Assembly (NCBI GenBank): GCA_016196415.1
Contig: JACPXS010000075.1
Location: 1-5,454 of the forward strand
Direction of reading: 5' to 3'
DNA: 5,454 bases
Origin: Candidatus Omnitrophota bacterium
GTDB taxonomy: Bacteria > Omnitrophota > Koll11 > Aquiviventales > Aquiviventaceae
Under the pieces are notes generated by a model. It ran no database searches and was not told the origin of the DNA. It saw nothing but the letters and a program-made list of their open reading frames with translations. Below, piece after piece: positions 1 through 5,096 of the stretch. Numbering within the stretch: the first letter of the stretch is position 1; each line of letters starts with the position of its first letter. A program made the translations under genes and the position numbers.

Positions 1-64
1 CCAACCGCTCCCTCAACTCAATCGGCGCCGAGCGGTGGTTGAGTCCAACCAAGACAATGTGCAT
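1..64 (-). CDS. hemA: Glutamyl-tRNA reductase, N-terminal 21 codons (continues past the window edge)
   Basis: The first 21 codons read MHIVLVGLNHRSAPIELRER and then L. This is the characteristic beginning of glutamyl-tRNA reductase, with the conserved GLNHRSAPIELRE segment that precedes the catalytic cysteine (about residue 50, outside the window). The enzyme reduces glutamyl-tRNA to glutamate-1-semialdehyde, the first dedicated step of C5-pathway tetrapyrrole synthesis. The ATG is 6 nt after the TAG of the HemX/CcsA-like gene and in the same frame; no clear Shine-Dalgarno sequence is present. A neighbouring hemX-type gene is a familiar arrangement and supports the call despite the short visible part. 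Confidence 0.9.
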   Translation of the reverse strand, partial: MHIVLVGLNHRSAPIELRERL

Positions 65-70
65 CGAGGA

Positions 71-517
71 CTACGAAAAGTGGGGATGCCCCGAGGACAG
101 AAACCAACTGGCTCCCAGCAGCGTCAACAGCACCAGGCTGAACCCGACGATCGACAGCAGCGCGATGCGTCGCCCTCTCACCGTTGCCCGAAACCGCAGC
201 AGCCACAACGCCAGATAGGCGCCCCAGAGGGCCACGGTCAGGTATTCTTTCGGGTCACCGCTCCACCAATGGCCTAAGAGCCGCTCCTCCCCGAGGAACC
301 CGCACAGCGTTCCAATGCTCAGGAAGACAAACCCCATCCCGATGGCCCAAAAGTTGAGCCGATCCAACACACCTAACGAAGGGAGCCGATGAAAGAGCAG
401 GCCGATCGTCTTTCGCTTCAGTTGCCGTTCCTGGATGAGGAAGAGGATCCCGGAGAGCGACGCGACCAGAAACGCGAGGTAGCTCAACAACGAGCAGATG
501 ATATGAACGGCTAGCAT
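71..517 (-). CDS. HemX/CcsA-family haem-handling membrane protein, half-length
   Basis: A 148-residue inner-membrane protein equivalent to the C-terminal half of the HemX/CcsA (cytochrome c assembly) family. Four membrane segments are apparent at about 5-28, 54-75, 92-108 and 118-140. Family marks are a histidine at the start of the first helix (H5, in VHIICSLLSYLAF), LPSLGVLDRLNF (45-56), the tryptophan-rich loop GHWWSGDPKEY (82-92, usually WWSWDPKE) and histidines near the end (GHPHFS, H144/H146). The histidines flanking the WWD-type loop are the expected haem ligands. Family members are normally about 270 residues with around eight helices; the N-terminal half is absent. The ATG lies 2 nt after the upstream TGA with no recognisable Shine-Dalgarno sequence, so this is a coupled, apparently genuine start rather than an obvious frameshift. 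HemX is commonly encoded beside hemA and in Bacillus lowers GluTR levels; CcsA works in cytochrome c maturation. Which role applies here is unclear. Confidence 0.8.
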   Translation of the reverse strand: MLAVHIICSLLSYLAFLVASLSGILFLIQERQLKRKTIGLLFHRLPSLGVLDRLNFWAIGMGFVFLSIGTLCGFLGEERLLGHWWSGDPKEYLTVALWGAYLALWLLRFRATVRGRRIALLSIVGFSLVLLTLLGASWFLSSGHPHFS

Positions 518-519
518 GG

Positions 520-1179
520 TCAGTGTCCGTCGGCCCTCGTCTGCCGGCTCAACAGTGAGAGCGCTTGGGCGCGCGCCTGTCGGCGTTTCCCTGCCCGCAC
601 GAGGGCAAAGGTGCGGCCGCTCACCAAGCGGTCAAAGTAGCGTTTTCGATCGGCGTAGCTCGGAAGCTTCCGCTTGGCCACTCCACGGAGACTCCTCAAG
701 AGCCGAAGCATCGGGACGTAGTCGACGCCGATGGTGCGCGCAAGCTCCCGGCGCATCCGCTTGGCCAGCGAGGGGCTGGCGCCGGCGGTGCTCACGGCGA
801 TAGTCAGCGGACCTCGCCGGAAGATGGCCGGCGCGATGAATGAGCACAGGGGCGTTTGGTCCACCACGTTCGCGAAAATTCGAAGTCTGCGCGCGGCGCG
901 CGAGACGCGCACGTTGATCTGTTCATCGCCCGTGGCCGCGTAGACCAGCCATGCCCCGCGCAAATCCCCTGAGCGGAACCGCCGCGTCAGATGGCGGATC
1001 TTGCCCTGCCTGGCACAGGCCGCCAATCGTTTCGTCAGCATCGGGCTGATGACCGTGATGCGAGCGCCGTAGCTGAGCAACGTCGTCGCCTTCCGCTGCG
1101 CCACGCGCCCCCCGCCGATGACGACGCATGGCCGGTCGCTCAGGTCCGCAAAAATCGGGTAGTACGCCTTAGGTCTCAT
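520..1179 (-). CDS. Precorrin-2 dehydrogenase / sirohydrochlorin ferrochelatase-type protein (stand-alone CysG N-terminal module)
   Basis: A 219-residue protein of the CysG-B/SirC/Met8 family. It oxidises precorrin-2 to sirohydrochlorin with NAD and in some members also inserts iron to give siroheme. It starts with the family-typical YYPIFADL, then the Rossmann loop VVIGGGRVAQRKATTLL (19-35), and ATGDEQIN (82-89). The active-site segment is ANVVDQTPLCSFIAPAIFRR (103-122), in which D107 corresponds to the catalytic aspartate, followed by GPLTIAVSTAGASPSLAKRM. The C-terminal helical part is rich in arginine. No uroporphyrinogen methyltransferase domain is fused, so precorrin-2 must be made elsewhere. 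The ATG at 1179 is chosen because family homology begins at once; an in-frame TTG at 1242 would add 21 non-homologous residues and overlap panB. No clear Shine-Dalgarno sequence precedes the ATG. The gene is followed after 2 nt by the HemX/CcsA-like gene, in a tetrapyrrole context. Whether it also chelates iron cannot be read from sequence. Confidence 0.92.
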   Translation of the reverse strand: MRPKAYYPIFADLSDRPCVVIGGGRVAQRKATTLLSYGARITVISPMLTKRLAACARQGKIRHLTRRFRSGDLRGAWLVYAATGDEQINVRVSRAARRLRIFANVVDQTPLCSFIAPAIFRRGPLTIAVSTAGASPSLAKRMRRELARTIGVDYVPMLRLLRSLRGVAKRKLPSYADRKRYFDRLVSGRTFALVRAGKRRQARAQALSLLSRQTRADGH

Positions 1180-1220
1180 CAGGCAGAGGCGGGACAGATC
1201 CGGCGCAGAGACGCAGCCAT
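1179..1220 (-). other. Possible 13-codon leader ORF ahead of the precorrin-2 dehydrogenase gene
   Basis: In the 46-nt gap after panB, the minus strand holds ATG followed by 12 sense codons (MAASLRRICPASA) and a TGA that overlaps the next gene's ATG as TGATG. Only a weak purine stretch (ACGAG) precedes it. It could carry ribosomes from panB to a start that has no Shine-Dalgarno sequence of its own. It could also be chance; there is no codon or homology evidence. Confidence 0.25.
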
Positions 1221-1225
1221 CTCGT

Positions 1226-2077
1226 TTAGTCCGGGGAGCCAAGCTCCTGCTTGAGCTTTGCGAACTCTTCAGGATTCATCGTCACCGTCTGAGCCGCGCC
1301 GGGAAATTGTCCTGCGTGCACGTCGTGGATGTACGCCTGAGCGGCTTGTCGGATCGTGCTTGCCACGTCGGCGTATCGTTTCACGAACTTCGGGGTGAAG
1401 CGCTCAAAGAACCCCACGAGATCGTGCGTCACCAGGACCTGCCCGTCGCAGAAGGGACCCGATCCAATGCCCAGGGTCGGAATCCGCAACCGCCGCGTGA
1501 GCTCCTGCGCAAGCAGGTCCGGGATGCACTCCAGAACCACGGCGAAGCAACCCACTTCCTGCAGGGCGAGCGCTTGGCCGACGATGCGGGCGGCCGACTC
1601 AGCGTCTTTGCCGCGCATGCCAAAGCCCCCTTCAATCGCCGCGGTTTGCGGGGTGAGTCCCACGTGGCCCATCACCGGAATGCCGGCATCGATGATGGCC
1701 TTGGCGGTATCCTCGATGCCCTGCTTCCACTCGACCTTGACCGCGTCGCAGCCGGCCTCTTGCACAAACCGCGCCGCGTGACTCACCGAGTCTCGCAGCG
1801 AGGTGCGGAACGACAAAAACGGCATATCGCCGACCAGCAGGGCGCGCGACACCCCTCGGCGAGCCGCCCTGGCATGGTGCAACATCTCCTCCATTGTCAC
1901 CGGCGTGGTCGTCTCATAGCCCAGCACGACCATGCCGAGAGAATCGCCGACCAACACGATGTCCACCCCGGCCTCGTCAACCAGTTTGGCCATCGGATAG
2001 TCATAGGCGGTCAACATGGTGATCTTGCCGCCGTGTTGCTTGCGTTGGTGCAGCCCAGCAAGCGTGACGGTTCCCAT
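1226..2077 (-). CDS. panB: 3-methyl-2-oxobutanoate hydroxymethyltransferase (ketopantoate hydroxymethyltransferase)
   Basis: A 283-residue cytoplasmic enzyme for the first committed step of pantothenate (and so CoA) synthesis: 2-oxoisovalerate plus 5,10-methylene-THF gives ketopantoate. The complete family pattern is visible: KITMLTAYDYPMAKLVDEAG (18-37), the Mg-binding VGDSLGM with D45, the second metal aspartate in GDMPF (D84), VKVE with E116, PVMGHVGLTPQ (134-144), and the catalytic glutamate in VLECIP (E183). Positions match E. coli D45, D84, E114 and E181 almost exactly. IGIGSG is represented by LGIGSGPFCDGQVLV, followed by FVKRYA. It is slightly longer than the 264-residue E. coli enzyme, mainly at the C-terminus. 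The ATG shares its A with the TAA of the upstream MetE-like gene (TAATG), so translation is probably coupled by reinitiation. It shares the methylene-THF pool made by the glycine cleavage system at the head of the operon. Confidence 0.97.
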   Translation of the reverse strand: MGTVTLAGLHQRKQHGGKITMLTAYDYPMAKLVDEAGVDIVLVGDSLGMVVLGYETTTPVTMEEMLHHARAARRGVSRALLVGDMPFLSFRTSLRDSVSHAARFVQEAGCDAVKVEWKQGIEDTAKAIIDAGIPVMGHVGLTPQTAAIEGGFGMRGKDAESAARIVGQALALQEVGCFAVVLECIPDLLAQELTRRLRIPTLGIGSGPFCDGQVLVTHDLVGFFERFTPKFVKRYADVASTIRQAAQAYIHDVHAGQFPGAAQTVTMNPEEFAKLKQELGSPD

Positions 2078-3093
2078 TACGAGGCAGTGCCGGCCCGAGC
2101 GCGAGGGGAGCGCCCCGCTCGCGCCCTTGATCCATTCAGCAGCTCGTCGCGAACTTGCCGTGTCGCGTCCACAACCACTCGCAGCTTCTCGGTCGCTTCT
2201 TGCGGGCTTCTCGTCTTCAATCCGCAGTCGGGATCGACATAGATCTGCTCAGGCTTGAACACCTTCAGCGCCTGCCGCAAATGCTCCACGACTTCGTCTT
2301 TCGATTCAGTCCGGTGATCATGCACATCCACCACCCCAAGGCCGATCTCTTTCGGAAACCGCTTGCCTCTGAAGAAGTCCAGCAACTCGAAGTCGCGGTT
2401 GGCGAATTCCAAGTCGATCTGATCCACGGGAAGCCGATGCAGCTTCGGTCCAATGGCGTGGAAGTCACCGTAACAGATATGGGTGATGGTCTTCGCTCGC
2501 AGCCCGCGCGTCACCATCCCGAGCGCTTCGATCGCGAGCTCCATTTCCTCCGGGCGCGTCGAAATGGCGGGCTCATCCACCTGGATGTATTGCGCGCCCG
2601 CCCGCTCAAGATCCTTGGCCTCCTCCCGAATGACCTTGGCAATGGCCAGCGTGGCGGCCCGACGGGAGGGGTAGTGCTCATTGAATGACCAGTCCATGAT
2701 CGTGTACGGCCCGGTGAGCATCCCCTTGACGGGCCGGCTCGTCAGCCGCTGCGCGAATTGCCACCAGGCCACCGTGATCGGCGTTGGCCGCGCGATCCTG
2801 CCGACGATGATCGGCTTGCGGTAGTACCGGTTGCCGTAGGAACGCACCAACTCGCTCCTCTTGAACCCGCCCAAGTGCTCGGCAAAGTAAGCGACCATGT
2901 CCCCCCGATACTGCTCGCCATCCACCACGATGTCGATGCCGAGCGTCTCCTGGATGGCGATCCACTCGCGGGTCGCCCGCTCTTCAAGCGCGCGAAGCGC
3001 CGCCGCATCGATCTCGCCTTTGCGCGAGCGCGCGCGCGCGTTCATGAGATAGTCCGGCTTGGGTAAACTCCCAACCGAGGTCGTCAACAACAT
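2077..3093 (-). CDS. MetE C-terminal-type (catalytic) methionine synthase, single barrel
   Basis: A 338-residue protein matching the catalytic C-terminal half of cobalamin-independent methionine synthase (Meth_synt_2 domain), which transfers a methyl group to zinc-bound homocysteine. It begins LLTTSVGSLPKP and contains DGEQYRGDM (58-66), KGMLTGPYTIMDWSF (123-137), QVDEPAI (171-177), THICYGDF (204-211), IDLEFANRD (226-234), GVVDVHDHRTES (253-264) and DPDCGLKTR (287-295). The zinc ligands would be H205, C207, E229 and C290; their spacing (2, 22, 61) equals that of E. coli H641, C643, E665 and C726. At 338 residues it lacks the N-terminal barrel of the 753-residue E. coli enzyme, which the upstream gene may supply. 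It could use methyl-THF with that partner, or be a folate-independent (Mes-type) enzyme taking methyl from a corrinoid protein; sequence alone does not decide. The C-terminal tail is Arg/Ala/Gly-rich. Its TAA overlaps the panB start (TAATG). Confidence 0.92.
   Translation of the reverse strand: MLLTTSVGSLPKPDYLMNARARSRKGEIDAAALRALEERATREWIAIQETLGIDIVVDGEQYRGDMVAYFAEHLGGFKRSELVRSYGNRYYRKPIIVGRIARPTPITVAWWQFAQRLTSRPVKGMLTGPYTIMDWSFNEHYPSRRAATLAIAKVIREEAKDLERAGAQYIQVDEPAISTRPEEMELAIEALGMVTRGLRAKTITHICYGDFHAIGPKLHRLPVDQIDLEFANRDFELLDFFRGKRFPKEIGLGVVDVHDHRTESKDEVVEHLRQALKVFKPEQIYVDPDCGLKTRSPQEATEKLRVVVDATRQVRDELLNGSRARAGRSPRARAGTAS
2099..2124 (-). other. GC-rich hairpin at the 3' end of the MetE-like gene
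   Basis: On the minus strand GCGCGA and GGGG, separated by a 2-nt bulge, pair with CCCC and TCGCGC around a CGCT loop: 6 + 4 bp, all but one pair G-C. It lies about 22 nt upstream of the panB ATG and encodes the repeated RARAG of the protein's tail. No T-run follows, so it is not a classical intrinsic terminator. It may only reflect the GC-rich Arg/Ala coding sequence, or it may affect panB translation or mRNA processing. Confidence 0.35.
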
Positions 3094-3098
3094 CCGCT

Positions 3099-3105
3099 CC
3101 TCCTT
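3099..3105 (-). promoter_or_regulatory. Strong ribosome binding site of the second MetE-like gene
   Basis: The minus-strand sequence TAAGGAGGAGCGGATG places AAGGAGG 5 nt before the ATG at 3093. The first bases are the end of the preceding gene's TAA stop. This decides the start of the catalytic MetE-like gene and rules out a much longer in-frame extension into the upstream gene. Confidence 0.85.
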
Positions 3106-4099
3106 AGGTCTTGTAGGTGCGCACGGCATCGACCAACCGTCGCACTTTTGCGAGCGCCTGGCTATGCGGCAAAAACTCCAGCCCGCAATTCGGGTTGACG
3201 GAGAGCCGGTCCAGGGGCACCCGTTTCCTGATGACGTGAAACAGCGCGTGCAGCTCGCCGATGGACTCCAGTTTGGTATTGCGCGCGTCGAGACACCCGA
3301 TGGCAAGCTCCTTGGTGATCTTCACCCGCTGAAGGGCCGAGAGCGTCTTCGGGTCGGACACCACGTCCACGCCAATCAGATCCACCGCGGAGCGCATCAA
3401 CGGTTCAAGCGAACCGTTCAGCGATCCGAAATAGGTGTACACCGCCGTCTTGGCCTTCACGCCCTTGGCGGCGATCCCCAGCGCCTCGACGGCCAACGCG
3501 ATGTCGGCCATTCCTGCCGAGCGTTTCGACGAACCGGGGAACTTGAACCCAATCGCCGGTTCATCGAACTGGATGAGCGGGGCACCCGCCTGCGCTAAGG
3601 CCCTGGCTTCCTCGTTGAGGATCTCAGCCAGCCTCAGCACCAGCGGCCTGAGCCTCTTGTAATAATGATCCTCGCTGAGGATGGCAAAGGTGTAAGGGCC
3701 CGGCAGCACCGCTTTCACCGGTTTGGCGGTGCAGCGAGCGGCAAAGCGGTACTCCTCCACCACGATCGGCCCGCGGCGAACCGGAGCTTTGTGCAGAATC
3801 GGCCTTCGGTAGTAGACGTTGTTGTTGAACCAGCGAGAAAGCCCGTTGATCTCAAACCCGTCGAGCCGGCGCGCGATGGGCGTCACCAGATCTTCCCACC
3901 GGATCTGCCCATCGCTCACCAGGTCAAGCCCCGCCCGCTCTTGCTCCTGGATCACGGCCTTGGTGATCCCTTGATATGCCGCTTCCAGCTCCGCGTCCGT
4001 GGATTCCTTTCGCTGCCACTTCGTGATGGCGCCGATCAGCTTGGTCGTATAGGCGCCTTCCGCCACTTTGGGGTAATTGCCAACGACTGTCGTCATCAT
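3104..4099 (-). CDS. MetE N-terminal-barrel homologue (cobalamin-independent methionine synthase-like, zinc site degenerate)
   Basis: A 331-residue TIM-barrel protein of the cobalamin-independent methionine synthase family. Its start, MTTVVGNYPKV, then AGLDLVSDGQIRWEDLVTP (57-74), KPVKAVLPGPYTF (126-138), IQFDEPAIG (176-184), YTYFGSL (221-227), LDARNTKLE (270-278) and NPNCGLEFLP (302-311) follow MetE. The TYFGSL and DARNTKLE elements recall the N-terminal barrel of E. coli MetE rather than the C-terminal one. Aligned by motif with the next gene, the zinc ligands His, Cys and Glu are replaced by Y221, Y223 and D245; only the last cysteine (C305) remains. It is therefore unlikely to be catalytic alone and probably pairs with the next protein, as the two halves do within fused MetE. 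The start overlaps the zinc-ribbon stop by 4 nt, and its TAA stop forms part of the next gene's Shine-Dalgarno sequence. Family membership is secure; the role is inferred. Confidence 0.88.
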   Translation of the reverse strand: MMTTVVGNYPKVAEGAYTTKLIGAITKWQRKESTDAELEAAYQGITKAVIQEQERAGLDLVSDGQIRWEDLVTPIARRLDGFEINGLSRWFNNNVYYRRPILHKAPVRRGPIVVEEYRFAARCTAKPVKAVLPGPYTFAILSEDHYYKRLRPLVLRLAEILNEEARALAQAGAPLIQFDEPAIGFKFPGSSKRSAGMADIALAVEALGIAAKGVKAKTAVYTYFGSLNGSLEPLMRSAVDLIGVDVVSDPKTLSALQRVKITKELAIGCLDARNTKLESIGELHALFHVIRKRVPLDRLSVNPNCGLEFLPHSQALAKVRRLVDAVRTYKT

Positions 4100-4320
4100 G
4101 ACACCGCCGACCTCCTCTTGGCTGAAGGTTCTGGGCTGGGGGCTGTGGGCAACTGCCCCAAACCCCGAGTCCTGAGCCCTGAGCGCTGTTTTGCTTCTTC
4201 TTTTTTCTCAAAGCAGCTCGGACAGTTGAAGAGCGGGCGCGCCAGGCTCCGGTTGTAGCCCTTTGCAACGACCACGCGGAGCACGAGGGGGCTCTCTCCC
4301 TTGCAGGTATCGCACCGCAT
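4096..4320 (-). CDS. Small four-cysteine zinc-ribbon protein, function unknown
   Basis: A 74-residue protein that I cannot assign to a named family. It starts MRCDTCKGE and has two CxxC knuckles, C3/C6 and C33/C36, separated by 26 residues containing VVVAKGYNRSLARPLFN. This is the usual layout of a single-zinc ribbon. A charged stretch FEKKEEAKQR follows, then a low-complexity Gly/Pro/Ser/Arg tail from about residue 45. No signal peptide or membrane segment is present. The ATG is fixed by a TGATG overlap with the end of the lipoyl-transferase gene. The TGA stop lies inside the ATGATG start of the first MetE-like gene (4-nt overlap), so translation of all three is probably coupled. The strong Shine-Dalgarno sequence of the next gene is encoded within its last codons. 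Possible roles are zinc handling or partnering with the zinc-dependent enzymes downstream, but that rests on position only. Confidence 0.72.
   Translation of the reverse strand: MRCDTCKGESPLVLRVVVAKGYNRSLARPLFNCPSCFEKKEEAKQRSGLRTRGLGQLPTAPSPEPSAKRRSAVS
4110..4118 (-). promoter_or_regulatory. Strong ribosome binding site of the first MetE-like gene
   Basis: On the minus strand AGAGGAGGT lies 10 nt before the ATG at 4099 and 13 nt before the second ATG of the ATGATG start, favouring the first ATG. It is one of only two strong Shine-Dalgarno sequences in the window, suggesting that the MetE-like pair is translated more strongly than its neighbours. Confidence 0.75.
4125..4190 (-). repeat. Repeat-like G/C-skewed tract within the zinc-ribbon gene tail
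   Basis: This stretch differs in character from the flanking coding DNA. On the plus strand it runs through G-rich blocks (CTGGGCTGGGGGCTGTGGGC), a near-palindrome GGGCAACTGCCC around 4147-4158, C-rich blocks, and a tandem pair of CCTGAG heptamers at about 4171-4183. It resembles short interspersed intergenic repeats of the CCTGAG/CCCTAG type seen in some GC-rich environmental genomes. It encodes the low-complexity tail of the small protein without breaking the frame. Only this one copy is visible, so calling it a dispersed repeat is inference. Confidence 0.3.
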
Positions 4321-5096
4321 CAGTTCGTCGCACCCATTCGGCTCTGCACGGCATCCTCCCACCACGAAGCCCAGGTCGCGGCCCATCGCGCGGCCAACTC
4401 CTGTTCGCTCACCTGGATTCCGGCGGCTTCCGTCAGGCTGATCGCGCAAGCGTCCAGCCGCATCGCAAGCTCCGGGGGCATCAGCGCTTCCACCGCGCGC
4501 GGCAATGGGCGGGCCAGCAGCGAGCCTTGAATCAACCAGGACTGCGGGTATCGACGCAGCGCGAATCCGGCGAGCTTCCGCGCGCCGATCATCACGGCAT
4601 ACGGGCTGGGCTCGGCTAAGCAGCACTGAATCCGCCAAGCACCGGCGACGTCCTGCAGCGAAGTGGCGTCGATACCGTAGCAGGCACAGAGCCTCACGGC
4701 GCTCTCGCATACCGCGCGCATGAGATGTGCAAGCGGCATGCCGATCGTTCGCGGCAACACCACCGAAATGGACACATCGCTGCCATGAAAGGCGACGCCT
4801 CCTCCGCTCGGGCGCTCCACACCCTCAACGAGCTCAAGACGGCGGGGCTCAGACCTGAACCACGGCGGAGCCGATTGCTTCCATCCCCAGGAGATCGCCG
4901 GCTGGTCCCACCAAAACAGGCGTGCGATCTGCACGCGTTCATCGCCCATGGCGAGCGCGTGATCGAACGCCATTTGCGCTGTCGCGGCCCCCTGGCAGCC
5001 GACGATCACGCGCCACCGTTCAACCGGTGCCCCCAGAGCGGGCGGCAGACCGGAGGCCGGATGCTCACGCGTTACTGCGATGTCAGGAGCGATCAT
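4320..5096 (-). CDS. lipM: Lipoate-protein ligase A / octanoyltransferase family protein, LipM-like
   Basis: A 258-residue cytoplasmic protein of the BPL/LplA/LipB fold. Enzymes of this family attach lipoate or octanoate to a lysine of lipoyl domains such as GcvH. Family landmarks are visible: WRVI at about 28-31 opening the domain, a strand-loop at 60-74 ending PAISWGWKQ, the substrate-binding loop [13 protein letters not shown] at 95-107, and [11 protein letters not shown] at 172-182 with the expected conserved lysine K174, followed by WLIQGSLL. Just before that lysine is [14 protein letters not shown] (C158/C159). In LipM-type octanoyltransferases the nucleophilic cysteine sits at this place, whereas ATP-using LplA ligases lack it. 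The length is also closer to LipM (about 280) than to E. coli LplA (338), so LipM is preferred. The ATG at 5096 is chosen because the domain begins about 27 residues later and no better start lies between; an upstream GGAGAG is about 13 nt away. Its TGA overlaps the next ATG as TGATG. The family is secure; transferase versus ligase is inference. Confidence 0.85.
   Translation of the reverse strand: MIAPDIAVTREHPASGLPPALGAPVERWRVIVGCQGAATAQMAFDHALAMGDERVQIARLFWWDQPAISWGWKQSAPPWFRSEPRRLELVEGVERPSGGGVAFHGSDVSISVVLPRTIGMPLAHLMRAVCESAVRLCACYGIDATSLQDVAGAWRIQCCLAEPSPYAVMIGARKLAGFALRRYPQSWLIQGSLLARPLPRAVEALMPPELAMRLDACAISLTEAAGIQVSEQELAARWAATWASWWEDAVQSRMGATN

Noticed and set aside
1180..1242. TTG start at 1242 for the precorrin-2 dehydrogenase
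   Set aside because: It adds 21 residues without family similarity and overlaps panB, and the AGGAG-like stretch is too close to the TTG to serve it.
1307..2242. A 311-codon open frame on the plus strand opposite panB and the end of the MetE-like gene
   Set aside because: It mirrors well-supported genes on the other strand, has no recognisable domain, and long antisense frames are expected in GC-rich coding DNA.
3028..3040. Alternating GC tract of 13 nt (Z-DNA-prone or slippage-prone)
   Set aside because: It lies in codons for Arg/Ala residues near the start of the catalytic MetE-like protein and the frame is intact; in GC-rich DNA this is not notable by itself.
3094..3306. Upstream in-frame extension of the catalytic MetE-like gene by 71 codons
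   Set aside because: The extension overlaps the preceding gene in another frame and is Ser/Cys/Trp-rich without homology; the strong Shine-Dalgarno sequence at 3099-3105 and the family-typical LLTTSVGSLP place the start at 3093.
4200..4206. AAAAAAG heptamer resembling a slippery frameshift site in the zinc-ribbon gene
   Set aside because: It is read as AAA AAA G rather than the A AAA AAG phase needed for classical -1 slippage, and no product in another frame looks meaningful.
4321..4710. Longer version of the zinc-ribbon protein starting at 4710
   Set aside because: The extra 130 residues are an out-of-frame reading of the lipoyl transferase gene; the TGATG junction gives a natural start at 4320.
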